DNA of 64,000 bases from Shewanella sp. 10N.286.48.A6 (GCF_002873135.1 NZ_MCVI01000072.1:62001-126000), one strand, 5' to 3'. Positions 26,673-35,614 are shown, numbered from the stretch's first letter. Program-made: numbers and translations. The notes: generated by a model not told the origin, from the sequence alone.

Positions 26673-28394
26673 TCAGCGAAATATTAATAGCAAGATGATG
26701 AGACTTAAGATTGCACAAATCCCTTGCCAGAACTTAACAGGCTCGCGCTCGATAAGTGGGGCACGGGTTTTATTTAAAAAAGCTTGAGTGGGATGACGCA
26801 AGTCGTATAAGTATTCTGATAATTCACTGTAGCGTTTATAAGGATTAGGATGGAGCGCTTTTTTTAACGCATCATCAATCCAGGCCGGGATGTCGCGCTC
26901 ATCATCCAATACTGATTGATATACCAAGCGGTTTTGCGCCGCTTTGGTCCTTGCTTGGGACATCTTACCGTCGAAGGGTAATTTGCCGCTGAGCATTTGA
27001 TAGGTGATCACCGCCAGTGAAAAGTTATCAGCCATATGGGTGATAACTTCACCTACAAAGTATTCGGGGGCGGTATACTGCACTGTGCCGAGAATATCGG
27101 CATGTACGATTGGGGATGATATTTCAGCAAGACCAGCTACTTTGGTGGCGCCAAAATCTATGATTTTTACCATGCCATTAATGTCAATCATGATGTTTTC
27201 AGGGCGTAAATCTTGATGGATCATTTCTTGCCGATGAAAAGCCCGCAAGCCTTTAGCTATTTGCTCGACAATATCACGCACGGTTTCAATAGCGGGTTGT
27301 GGATTATCTAACATCCACTGGCTCAGGGTAATGCCTTCGATGTATTCCATGGCTACATAGAGATAATTACGCTGTTTAGTGGGCGGACAAGGCTTAAGGA
27401 TATGGGCATTATTTAGCCTTCTGGCAATCCACTCTTCCATTAAAAATCGTTCAAGATAAGCAGTATCACCTTGTAAATCTATTGATGGTGTTTTAATGAC
27501 AACTTTTTCTAGGTTGTCGATATCCATGGCCAAGTACACATGGCTGCGACTGCTATGGTGCAAAGCCCTGAGGATTTGATAGCCGTCAAAATTCATTCTG
27601 GCATCAAGAATAGGTGGAAAAGGTTGTTCGGTGAGTTTTTGTAAAGCTTCATCAGCGCTTTGCAGCGGCAAGTCATCAATGCGGATAATTTGAATGGTTA
27701 AATTGTCTTGGCTGCCATTGGCCAGTGCAACCTCTGCAATGACTTGGGCGGCAATATCTAAGGCTTGATGATGTAATTTTATTAATGAGTTAATTTCGTC
27801 TTCGGAAATAAATTCATAAATGCCATCGGTTGTTAAGATAAAAGTATCACCGACTTCTAGTGCCTTAGCATCATAATCGATTTCTAAGAAGGGGCTGATA
27901 CCTAGGCCGCGGTTAAGGTAGCTTTTATGAGCGTTTATCCACAGGCGGTGATCTTCAGTAAGCTGAGTTATTTCATTATCCCGCAACCGATAAATGCGGC
28001 TATCACCAATATGAAATATATGGGCAGTGGTCGATTTGAAGACCATCGCGCTTAAAGTGCATACATAACCACGATCGTTATCAAATCGATGTTCACTTTT
28101 TTGGGATTGGGAATAGAGCCAAGAGTTTGTGGCGGTTAGCACCTGAGCGGCGGACTTTTTAACCGACCAAGATTCTGGCGTGCAACTATAGTCATCTAAA
28201 AAGCCCCTTACGCTAGATTCACTGGCAATTTGGCTCACATCACTACTACTGATCCCATCAGCAATGGCAATAGCAATGCCCTTAGAGGTCAATAGTGGTT
28301 GCTTTGGGATCGTGGCGCCATGAAAATCTTGATTGATTTCCTTAATGCCTTTGTTGGAATATTGGCCTATTGAAACGGTGAGCTTTCGAGTCAT
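26673..28394 (-). CDS. Fused PP2C protein phosphatase / Ser-Thr protein kinase, tail-anchored
   Basis: 573 residues with two opposite activities. The PP2C part (about 1-240) shows ADGISSS, HIGDSRIYRL, TTDGIYEF and SQDNLT metal-site motifs. The Hanks-type kinase part (about 270-530) shows the VVIKTP lysine, the catalytic loop HQDLRPENIM (HRDLKPEN variant with Gln replacing Arg), and DFGATK. A hydrophobic C-terminal helix (about 553-572) anchors it in the inner membrane. Proteins of this two-domain type sit beside nitrate/nitrite assimilation genes in other Proteobacteria (for example PA1782 next to nasA and nirB in Pseudomonas aeruginosa). Here the partner is cyanase. A nitrogen-linked signal role is inferred. 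Confidence 0.92.
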   Translation of the reverse strand: MTRKLTVSIGQYSNKGIKEINQDFHGATIPKQPLLTSKGIAIAIADGISSSDVSQIASESSVRGFLDDYSCTPESWSVKKSAAQVLTATNSWLYSQSQKSEHRFDNDRGYVCTLSAMVFKSTTAHIFHIGDSRIYRLRDNEITQLTEDHRLWINAHKSYLNRGLGISPFLEIDYDAKALEVGDTFILTTDGIYEFISEDEINSLIKLHHQALDIAAQVIAEVALANGSQDNLTIQIIRIDDLPLQSADEALQKLTEQPFPPILDARMNFDGYQILRALHHSSRSHVYLAMDIDNLEKVVIKTPSIDLQGDTAYLERFLMEEWIARRLNNAHILKPCPPTKQRNYLYVAMEYIEGITLSQWMLDNPQPAIETVRDIVEQIAKGLRAFHRQEMIHQDLRPENIMIDINGMVKIIDFGATKVAGLAEISSPIVHADILGTVQYTAPEYFVGEVITHMADNFSLAVITYQMLSGKLPFDGKMSQARTKAAQNRLVYQSVLDDERDIPAWIDDALKKALHPNPYKRYSELSEYLYDLRHPTQAFLNKTRAPLIEREPVKFWQGICAILSLIILLLIFR

Positions 28395-28803
28395 ATATTT
28401 TCTTATTAAGCTAAAAGTAATGGCTCATCAGCGCCAATCATAAATACTTGCTTTTAAGTGCAACTAACATTCCAAAACGTGGCCAGTGCGCAATGTTAAC
28501 TCAGTCAAAAGGCTAACAAGTTATAGCGTTGCAGCATTACTATTGCCTAGCGGTAACTAAGTTAAACCAATGAAAGTCTGTGATGGCGCTCAGTTGGTCG
28601 TTTGCTTTGTTACGTAATGGTGCAGTGCGAATAATTAACGCACTTAAATAGATCGAAATAGCGGCTGTGACTGGCTTATTGGCTTTGGGGTTAAAACATT
28701 ATCCATTAGCAATAGTTAATTTAACGGGCTGTGTTTTATATAACGGTTTATATCTTTAAAATCAGTATAATTATACTTAAGCTAATTAACTGTGGAACAC
28801 GCT
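28395..28803. other. 409-bp divergent intergenic region
   Basis: Lies between the start of the kinase-phosphatase/cynS operon (minus) and a small membrane protein gene (plus). No coding sequence is supported and no named operator could be recognised. Promoters for both directions must lie here. Confidence 0.45.
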
Positions 28804-29178
28804 GTGCTTACAAAAATACTGGTAACCTTGTTAGTGATCGTCGCTTGTGTGCTGTACATACGCAGCGGTCGTGGCACAAAGAAAAAGCCGGCTTTAGTGT
28901 CAATGGGCAGTGATTCTTCACCGCTATTTTCAAAGTTGATTATTTATCCGATGATCGCCGTTTCGATGCTAGTAACTGCAGCCTTTTGGGGCTGGTCATG
29001 GTATGACGATAATAAAATTGTGCAAGTGACCATTTCATCGCCTGTTGAAGCGATGTCGGCAACTTATTATGTGCGCAAAAAAGACATTGAAGCGCAGCGT
29101 ATTACCACTGTGGATGGCATTCAAATTCGCTTATCTAACCAAGAGCGTATAACGGTAGCGGCACCTACTACGAAGTGA
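28804..29178 (+). CDS. Small membrane protein of unknown function
   Basis: 124 residues from the GTG at 28804, preceded by GTGGA with seven bases spacing; the GTG at 28792 is an alternative without a ribosome-binding site. Two hydrophobic segments are seen (about 3-18 and 47-66), with a basic loop RGTKKKP between them, then a polar C-terminal domain of about 60 residues that contains a VTISSPVEAMSATYYV stretch. The family is not recognised. It is followed directly by the tandem repeat region at 29221. A gene is supported by length, start and membrane pattern only. Confidence 0.65.
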   Translation: MLTKILVTLLVIVACVLYIRSGRGTKKKPALVSMGSDSSPLFSKLIIYPMIAVSMLVTAAFWGWSWYDDNKIVQVTISSPVEAMSATYYVRKKDIEAQRITTVDGIQIRLSNQERITVAAPTTK

Positions 29179-29220
29179 TTTTCAGCTCGACTCGATGAAC
29201 AAGTTATTTAGTTTTTCGTT

Positions 29221-29560
29221 TGCCATTGCAAACAAAACCTCATAAAGCATTTGAGTAGTGGGATTTGGTATTTGTCTTTATGTACTAGCAATCAGAAACA
29301 AATGGGCGGCATTACTGCCGCTGCAATACCTTATTGATATCAAAGCTGAACACTTGATTGCCATTGCAAACAAAACCTCATAAAGCGTTTGAGTAGTGGA
29401 TTTTGGTATTTGTCTTTATGTACTAGCAATCAGAAACAAATGGGCGGCATTACTGCCGCTGCAATACCTTATTGATATCAAAGCTGAACACTTGATTGCC
29501 ATTGCAAACAAAACGTCATAAATCTTTTGAGTAGTGGGCTTTGGTATTTGTCTTTATGTA
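29221..29560. repeat. 138-bp tandem repeat: two copies plus the lysR 3' end
   Basis: Copy A 29221-29358 and copy B 29359-29496 are nearly identical (a few substitutions near A 29248-29265 and its B equivalent). A third, more diverged copy begins at 29497 and is the genuine 3' end of the LysR gene. Read on the minus strand, A and B still encode the LysR-like tail HKDKYQNPLLKRFMRFCLQW; in copy B it is followed by SSVQL and a stop, whereas copy A diverges at that point. Each unit also holds the small hairpin GCGGCA-TTAC-TGCCGC. The 138-bp period equals 46 codons. Confidence 0.93.
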
Positions 29561-30380
29561 CCAGCAGCCAAAAGCTGCGCGGCATTTCAATTGGTTGTTT
29601 GAGTAAACTAACTCGGCCACTTTCTATAGCATATTGCGCGGCTAAGGTGGATAAGCAACCTAAGCCCAGCCCTGCTGAGACACTGCTAATTAACGCCTCT
29701 GTGGTATTAAGCTCAAAGGCCAGTTGCCAGTGTTTAAGTTGTGGTGCCAGCGTATTGATAAAGCATTCTCGCGATCCGGAACCAGGCTCTCTTAACACCC
29801 AATCATGATTGTCTAAATCGTTAATAGTTACCTTTTCAAGCTTAGCTAGAGGGTGCTCAGAAGCACTAATAACACACATGTTATCGGCACTGAAGGGCAC
29901 AGAGAGGAGATCTGGGTGGTAATTATCTCGTTCAATTAAGGCGACATCTAGTTCAAAATCAAGCAGTTTTTGGCAAATAGTGGCGGAGTTTGAAATGAAT
30001 AAACTTTGGCTGAAGTGTTGCTGTTGCTGGCGAAACTGGCTCAGTAAATAAGGGCTAACATGGTTGCCTATGGTGTCACTACTACCAAGCCTGAGTTTAC
30101 CGCTATTGGCGTGCTCATCATCAAAGAGGGTATTGATTTGCTGGGCGCGATCCAGTAATTCATCGGCCAAAGGCAGCAGTTTTTGACCTTCTTGATTAAG
30201 GATAAGTCGATTATTTACGCGATCAAATAGTGGCTGTCCTAAGTGTTTTTCAAGCTCTGCTAGCGCCATGCTTACCGCCGCTTTTGATAAGTATAGTTTT
30301 TCAGCTGCTGCAGTTAAGGTGTTGTGCTGAGTAATAGCGTTAAATACATTGAGCTGCCGCAAAGATATCAGTATCGCCAT
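29478..30380 (-). CDS. LysR-family transcriptional regulator
   Basis: 300-residue DNA-binding regulator. The winged helix-turn-helix is at about 1-60 (SLRQLNVFNAI, LTAAAEKLYLSKAAVSMALAELE), followed by the LysR substrate-binding domain (GKLRLGSSDTIGNHV onward; GLGLGCLS near the C-terminus). The in-frame ORF runs to 30413, but the family start falls at ATG 30380, with a GGGGA upstream. It is divergent from a TDT-family transporter 257 bp away, which is the likely target. Its 3' end (last 36 or so codons) is the parent of the two tandem copies that follow at 29221-29496. Effector unknown. Confidence 0.9.
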   Translation of the reverse strand: MAILISLRQLNVFNAITQHNTLTAAAEKLYLSKAAVSMALAELEKHLGQPLFDRVNNRLILNQEGQKLLPLADELLDRAQQINTLFDDEHANSGKLRLGSSDTIGNHVSPYLLSQFRQQQQHFSQSLFISNSATICQKLLDFELDVALIERDNYHPDLLSVPFSADNMCVISASEHPLAKLEKVTINDLDNHDWVLREPGSGSRECFINTLAPQLKHWQLAFELNTTEALISSVSAGLGLGCLSTLAAQYAIESGRVSLLKQPIEMPRSFWLLVHKDKYQSPLLKRFMTFCLQWQSSVQL

Positions 30381-30511
30381 GGTGTTATCATCCCCGCTTT
30401 TCATGGTTATCATTAGCGCTGACTTAGGTTTAACGCCAGTTTGCTTTTATTGTCAGTTGTTTTGTTGATGGCCTAATTGTACGTTCAATTAAACTTAACG
30501 CATGTTTTAAA

Positions 30512-30535
30512 TAATTGGATATATCTGAACAATTA
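30512..30535. promoter_or_regulatory. Candidate LysR operator
   Basis: Perfect inverted repeat TAATTG (30512-30517) and CAATTA (30530-30535) with a 12-base centre, in the divergent lysR/TDT region. It has the T-N11-A-like form expected of LysR-type sites. Which promoter it overlaps is not known. Confidence 0.4.
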
Positions 30536-30581
30536 GCAAGAGTAATATCAACTCAAGCTAAAAAGTTGAAACTCTTTTATT

Positions 30582-30598
30582 GCAATCTCTTTGATTGC
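30582..30598 (+). other. Small hairpin in the TDT gene leader
   Basis: GCAATC (30582-30587) pairs with GATTGC (30593-30598) around TCTTT, 39 bp before the ATG at 30638. It may be an operator half or an RNA hairpin; no T-run follows. Confidence 0.35.
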
Positions 30599-30637
30599 TA
30601 ACAAAGGGGTTTATCCGAGAGTTAAGTTGAGGCCACC

Positions 30638-31606
30638 ATGATAAACATCGCTAAAGCTAAATTAATGACCGCTCCAACCCCTATGGCAGGCTTAGCATTG
30701 GCGATTGCTAGCTTAGGTTGGTGCTGGGAGAATCTCGCCGATTTTCAGGGTTATGGTCAATGGGGCAGCGCTGCTATTGCGAGCCTATTATTACTGGTGT
30801 TAACGCTGAAGTTTTTATTGCTGTCTCATACCTTAAAGGCAGATTTAGCGCACCCTGTGGTTGGCAGTGTAGTACCGACCTTTGCCATGGCCACCATGGT
30901 AGTATCTAACTCAGTTGGGCATTTTTACCCTCAAGTCGGTGATGCTGTATGGTTATTTGCAGTAGGGCTTCATATCGTATTTTTAATTAGCTTTTTATAT
31001 CACCGCGCTAAAGCATTTGAGCTACATCATATGGTGCCAAGTTGGTTTGTGCCGCCGGTGGGGATTATCGTGGCCGATGTGTCTTTTTCAGGTAACCCGC
31101 AATTGACATTAATCGCCCATATCGCCTTGGTATTTGGCATGTTTGCCTATGCCTTGATGCTGCCGGTGATGATTTATCGTTTGATATTTACCCATGAAGT
31201 GCCTGATGCGGCTAAACCGACCATGGCAATTTTAGCGGCGCCAGCAAGCTTATCACTAGCGGGTTATTTAACGGTAACGGCTACGCCATCACCCATTATC
31301 ATTGCCTTACTATTTGGCATTGCAGTGCTGATGACCAGTATTATTTATTTAGCCTTCTTTAAGTTACTAACCCTCCCTTTTAGCCCTGGCTATGCCGCGT
31401 TTACTTTCCCTATGGTCATAGGCGCGACAGCATTATTTAAAATGATCAGCTGGATGCAAAGCATTAATATGGCTGAGCAATACATTCAGCAAGTGCGGAT
31501 ACTGGCTATTATAGAATTATCGATAGCCACCGTGGTAGTGGTGTATGTGGCCGCGTGCTATTTACACTTTTACCAACCCCGAAGGGCAAAATCCGCGCAA
31601 GTTTAG
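30638..31606 (+). CDS. TDT/SLAC1-family transporter (TehA-like)
   Basis: Inner-membrane protein of 322 residues with about ten hydrophobic segments in the voltage-dependent anion channel fold. Segments such as PTPMAGLALAIASLGW near the N-terminus, the HPVVGSVVPTFAMATMVVS region, and MVPSWFVPPVGIIVADVS match the TDT family, whose members carry dicarboxylates, sulfite, or anions and include TehA. The substrate cannot be read from the sequence. A GAGG box precedes the ATG at 30638. A LysR regulator is divergent from it, a common pairing in this family. Its last four bases overlap the end of the convergent acylase gene. Confidence 0.88.
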   Translation: MINIAKAKLMTAPTPMAGLALAIASLGWCWENLADFQGYGQWGSAAIASLLLLVLTLKFLLLSHTLKADLAHPVVGSVVPTFAMATMVVSNSVGHFYPQVGDAVWLFAVGLHIVFLISFLYHRAKAFELHHMVPSWFVPPVGIIVADVSFSGNPQLTLIAHIALVFGMFAYALMLPVMIYRLIFTHEVPDAAKPTMAILAAPASLSLAGYLTVTATPSPIIIALLFGIAVLMTSIIYLAFFKLLTLPFSPGYAAFTFPMVIGATALFKMISWMQSINMAEQYIQQVRILAIIELSIATVVVVYVAACYLHFYQPRRAKSAQV

Positions 31607-33960
31607 CGCGGCTTAATGGTTAATGTGTGCTCAATAGTTTGTGGCAATAATGGCGTAGCTTGATTATTAACATATTGCTGATAGCCACTACGATAATAAG
31701 GCGATAACGGGTGGCCAGATTGCCCACCAGGAATGCTCATGATGGCATCTTGCTCATTGCCCGGTTGTACAATAAATCGCTGTGAGGCGCCAAATGAGGC
31801 ACCTTGCACCGCTGGCATAAAGCTGTCGCCATAACCTTGTGCAGCAGGCATATCTAACCAATGGCTCAGTAAGGGCATCTGTTTTGAAAATGGGTGCTTA
31901 ATGTCGAGCTTATTTACCTCACCCCAGCGTAAATCAGCTAGCTGATTATCTTGACTGTGCTGTTTAAGTAAGGCGGTTTTAGCCTGTTTGTAGGCGCTGA
32001 TGGCAAATTCATCCCAACTTTGGAATTGCTTAGGTAGCCAGCTTTTAGGCTGCTGATTGATCAGTTGCCACATAGGCGTTTCTAAATAGCGCTTAATCAC
32101 AGCTAAGCTGCTGCCTTGGCTTGTTAGATTAGTTTCAATCGGCGCAAAGCTTTGATCTATCATGGCGGCGCGAAAATGTTTTACTAAGCTATAGCCCACC
32201 GAGTCTGCACAGGCACAATCGCCCCATTGATTGATGAACTTAACATCTTCAGCGAACCGTTTGGGTTGTTGGCTTAGCAGATTAAGTAGGTATTGCTGCC
32301 AAGGCTGTAAAAATCGTGCTTGATTATCTAGCTGCAAATTAAAAAAATCAGTTTCAGTAAATTGCTCTTGCTCATGTAATCTGTCCCGAATTTGCGTAGC
32401 GCGGGCCCCAAGAGCATAGCCGCCATCACCGAATTGGGCTAAATCTTGGGTGGAGAGCACCCGTGAATTAGCGGTCCAAATACGATGGCTGAGTGGGTTA
32501 ATGACACTTGGGACATTGGGTTGGGGTTGCTGCCAAGCTTGGGTTTGCACTTCAGTTGCTGTTTGAGCGACATTGGCAGGATTACTACGACTTGGTAGCG
32601 CGCCAGCTATCTTCCAGCCCGCGTTACCTTGGCTGTCTGCTAACAACATATTTTGTGCTGGAATACCGATACTGCTGGCTAATGCCATGGCTTGATCGAC
32701 TGTGGTTGTTTGCTCTAGTTCAATTAAGCCCATATTAATCGCATAGTCTTGATGGGCGACCCATGATAGTGCGTAGTTTTTATCATTAACGGTTTTTACC
32801 GGGCCATATTCACTGACTTGTACTGTATGCATCACTTCTGAGCTGGGCAGTTTAATCGGCTCATATTCAAGCGCTATTTCAGTGTTGGCGTCAATTTCAA
32901 CCCAGTCAGCGGTGTCCACATAACTGTTGGTAAATCCCCAAGCGAGCTTGCCATTAGAGCCCACAACAATGGCTGGCGCGCCGGGTAATGAGACGCCAGT
33001 TATTTGCGCCGATGGATTGGTATTATTTGGGACATTATTGGTTTTAGCATCGCTAATGCTGGGGTAATTTAATTGCGCTCGATACCAGATAATAGGTACG
33101 GCAAACGATAAGTGCATATCATCAGATAACATTGCCCGGCCAGACTTGGTAAGTTCTCCGGTCACTGCCCAGTTATTGCTGCCGACCTCTAATGGGGCGG
33201 TGATTGTGCTGCTGTTTGCTTGAGCCAAAAGCTGGGGCTCAAGTGTTGGGATATCGCCGTCAAAGTAGGGGATTTGGCTATCATCAAGAGCTGCCTGATG
33301 GTGGCTTGTTTGGGTTAAAAATGCCAGCATATCGGGGCCAAAGGTTTGTTTTATTTGGGTTAAGGCCATATCTCGCTTAATGGTATTGCCTTGTAAATCA
33401 AGATACATACTAAATATGACCAATAAGCTGTCGGTTTCATGCCATGGTTGAGGACTTGATTGGGTGAGTAGGTATTCAAATGAGGACAGAGTTTGCGCCT
33501 TCAGTGCGGCATTTACCCCTTTAGTGTAAACCCTAAGGGTTTGCTTTTCTTTTGTGGTTAAGCCATCAAATATCATTTGTGCCCGTTTGCGTAGCTGATG
33601 AAAGCGGCGGTTTTTATCGCGCTCAAGTGCCTTTTCACCAAATATTTCAGCCAGTTCACCTGCGGCATTGCGTCGTAATAAGTCCATTTGAAAAAAGCGG
33701 TCTTGGCTGTGGGCATAGCCAAGGGCATAAGAGGCATCAAGGCGGTTGCTGGCGCTGATAATCGCCGTGCCGAGTTCATCACGTTCAATGGTGACAGGCG
33801 CTGTTATATCTTGGCTATTAAAGCTTGTATTTAAGCTGGGCATACTTAGGCGCAATACACTATAAATGGCTAATAACACCAGCATGATCAGTACGACTAG
33901 GCTGGTGAGCGTGTATTTGGTGACGTTAGATTGCAACACCTTGGTAAAGCTAATAGACAT
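31603..33960 (-). CDS. Penicillin acylase-family Ntn hydrolase (possible AHL acylase)
   Basis: 785-residue periplasmic or membrane-anchored amidase with an N-terminal hydrophobic helix (about 16-37). It is made as a precursor that cuts itself. The A-chain region (about 50-240) has RDELGTAIISA and YALGYAHSQDRFFQMDLLRR, and the autocleavage nucleophile is Ser261 in GSNNWAV. The B-chain has WGFTNSYVDTADW and PGGQSGHPLSPYY near the end. Family members hydrolyse penicillins, acyl-homoserine lactones or other acyl amides; which one applies here is unknown. The stop overlaps the end of the TDT gene on the other strand by four bases. Alone on its strand. Confidence 0.9.
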   Translation of the reverse strand: MSISFTKVLQSNVTKYTLTSLVVLIMLVLLAIYSVLRLSMPSLNTSFNSQDITAPVTIERDELGTAIISASNRLDASYALGYAHSQDRFFQMDLLRRNAAGELAEIFGEKALERDKNRRFHQLRKRAQMIFDGLTTKEKQTLRVYTKGVNAALKAQTLSSFEYLLTQSSPQPWHETDSLLVIFSMYLDLQGNTIKRDMALTQIKQTFGPDMLAFLTQTSHHQAALDDSQIPYFDGDIPTLEPQLLAQANSSTITAPLEVGSNNWAVTGELTKSGRAMLSDDMHLSFAVPIIWYRAQLNYPSISDAKTNNVPNNTNPSAQITGVSLPGAPAIVVGSNGKLAWGFTNSYVDTADWVEIDANTEIALEYEPIKLPSSEVMHTVQVSEYGPVKTVNDKNYALSWVAHQDYAINMGLIELEQTTTVDQAMALASSIGIPAQNMLLADSQGNAGWKIAGALPSRSNPANVAQTATEVQTQAWQQPQPNVPSVINPLSHRIWTANSRVLSTQDLAQFGDGGYALGARATQIRDRLHEQEQFTETDFFNLQLDNQARFLQPWQQYLLNLLSQQPKRFAEDVKFINQWGDCACADSVGYSLVKHFRAAMIDQSFAPIETNLTSQGSSLAVIKRYLETPMWQLINQQPKSWLPKQFQSWDEFAISAYKQAKTALLKQHSQDNQLADLRWGEVNKLDIKHPFSKQMPLLSHWLDMPAAQGYGDSFMPAVQGASFGASQRFIVQPGNEQDAIMSIPGGQSGHPLSPYYRSGYQQYVNNQATPLLPQTIEHTLTIKPR

Positions 33961-34087
33961 GGTTATGACCCTAAAGAATATTCGAGTCTATGATAACCAA
34001 GGTTACTAGTTTGTTAACAGCATTTTATTGCTTATAGCAAAATAACTTAACGTTATAAAATAGCGTTTATAAATTAGGGTTAGTTAA

Positions 34088-34828
34088 TCATTGCTGATTA
34101 ATTTTGGCTTTAAATTTAGCGCGAGTTTCTTGATTGGCTTTACTGTACCAATAATCGAGCATTTCAGTGATTTCTGCCTGATCTTGAGCAATTGTCTTAG
34201 GTGTCATCGCTGTCGGAGCTAATGCTGGCGCAGCCGCGACAGTGGCAGGTGCTGCTGTGGTCGTTGACGCAGGAGTTATCGTTGCTGTCGAGGTTATTGT
34301 TGGTGCAGCAGTTAACGCTGGCTTAGTCGCGAGATTGGCGTTGTCGACACTTAGCGGCGTAAAGCTCATGGCGGCAGGTTTATTGCTAAGGTTGTACTGG
34401 CTGAGCTCAAGCTCAAAATCGCGGCCTAATTGCAGCCCATCTTTTAGGAGTAAATCTTGTATAAACTCCACAGGTAGACCTTGGCTATTGGTAAGGGTTA
34501 ATTGGGGCGATTTATTAAAGCTATTGGCGGCATTTCGATTGCGTATGCTTGGCAGTTTAAGGCGATAGGTATCATTACTGGCGCTAAACTTTACGATCAC
34601 CGCTTCAGATTTAAATTGCGTTTGCATGCCGCTATCACGGTAATTAACCTGATAGCGAAATAGCAGCTGATTGTCACCTTCAACCAAAGTCACTTCATCA
34701 GTATCCAATTGTTGGCCATTCAATAGCAATACATCAACACTACTAGGAATATCTAATACGCTAGCGGCAAAGCTTGTAGGGCTGGTGATGACGACGAGGA
34801 GTCCGATGATAAGTGGATGTAATTTCAT
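34088..34828 (-). CDS. DUF2057/UPF0319 (YccT-like) exported protein
   Basis: 246 residues from ATG 34828; the frame is open to 34873 but the start with a proper signal peptide (MKLHPLIIGLLVVITSPTSFA) is chosen. The next 150 residues fit the YccT/DUF2057 pattern (VDVLLLNGQQLD, EGDNQLLFRYQVNYRD, GLPVEFIQDLLLKDGLQLGRD). Then comes an Ala/Thr/Pro-rich linker (about 170-212) and a C-terminal segment with a TEMLDYWYSKANQETRAKFK helix. The family function is poorly known; YccT has been linked to curli regulation in enterics. The linker is low-complexity and likely to vary between strains. Confidence 0.82.
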   Translation of the reverse strand: MKLHPLIIGLLVVITSPTSFAASVLDIPSSVDVLLLNGQQLDTDEVTLVEGDNQLLFRYQVNYRDSGMQTQFKSEAVIVKFSASNDTYRLKLPSIRNRNAANSFNKSPQLTLTNSQGLPVEFIQDLLLKDGLQLGRDFELELSQYNLSNKPAAMSFTPLSVDNANLATKPALTAAPTITSTATITPASTTTAAPATVAAAPALAPTAMTPKTIAQDQAEITEMLDYWYSKANQETRAKFKAKINQQ

Positions 34829-34972
34829 GGTGTTCTCATTATGGCTAGAAGTGGGTATGGTCACTATTGGCATTGAATGATGCTGAGCGAGCAGTGACTA
34901 TTTGTTCAAAACAATGCTTAATCGTTCCATTAAGTTATAGCAAAGCTCGCCTGAGTTACAACTTAGGCATAA

Positions 34973-35614
34973 CTAACTTTTAGGAATTTGATAATCAAAA
35001 AACTTGCGATGTTCAGGGCCTGCTAAGTTGGTGTTCACTTTATTAGGGTGCTTATATTCGCCCCAGCTTGCCACATGGGTGCCAACATTAAGCTGTGGAA
35101 ACTCAGCAGTGGGGCTGTCATGTATACCAATGAAGTTGAGTAAAGTTTGCAGGCTATTGTTATCGCTAAGTTTTATCGATAGAAAGTCATCTCGATGCTT
35201 AAAGTAATGGTAAACAGCTTGTTGATGCGCAAGGTAGCAAGCTTTTAAACGCGCTTCATCTAGCAGATTATCAGCGTCTAACGGGCCAAAAGTTTGTTTG
35301 AAACAGCGCTTAAGGATCGGATGGAAGGTGCCGGTTTTATCGGCAAGGTTTGGCCTCATTTTTGTGAGCAGCATTTGTATTGACGCAACCCAAGTGTCGA
35401 TAGGTCGGTCGATGTAGACAAATTTGGCATCGGGAAATAACTGATCTAACTGTGGGTAATCACAAAAACAGGGCACATCTGAAACCACATCGGCCACTTC
35501 AAAAGCGCGTTTGGTTAAACCGATATGGGCGACTTTTAATCCCTGTTCAAGTAAGGCAGCACTCACGCTGGTGGTGCCAGTTCTGGGCAAACCAATGATA
35601 AACACTTTGGACAT
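34973..35614 (-). CDS. Sulfotransferase-family protein
   Basis: 213-residue protein with the PAPS-binding fold. The 5'-phosphosulfate loop GLPRTGTTS is at about 8-16 and the 3'-phosphate-binding segment YIDRPIDTWVAS follows at about 67-78. The length suits a small bacterial sulfotransferase of the P-loop type (PF17784/PF13469-like). Acceptor unknown: possibly a cell-surface glycan or small molecule. No adjacent glycan gene supports a particular acceptor. The start is ATG 35614. It is monocistronic, between the DUF2057 gene and the parvulin gene. Confidence 0.8.
   Translation of the reverse strand: MSKVFIIGLPRTGTTSVSAALLEQGLKVAHIGLTKRAFEVADVVSDVPCFCDYPQLDQLFPDAKFVYIDRPIDTWVASIQMLLTKMRPNLADKTGTFHPILKRCFKQTFGPLDADNLLDEARLKACYLAHQQAVYHYFKHRDDFLSIKLSDNNSLQTLLNFIGIHDSPTAEFPQLNVGTHVASWGEYKHPNKVNTNLAGPEHRKFFDYQIPKS

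Noticed and set aside
28731..28913. 60-codon open frame upstream of the small membrane protein
   Set aside because: It overlaps the better frame starting at 28804, which has a ribosome-binding site and membrane pattern.
29221..29496. CRISPR or attachment-site repeat
   Set aside because: The units are 138 bp, directly adjacent, and match the lysR coding end; no integrase is nearby.
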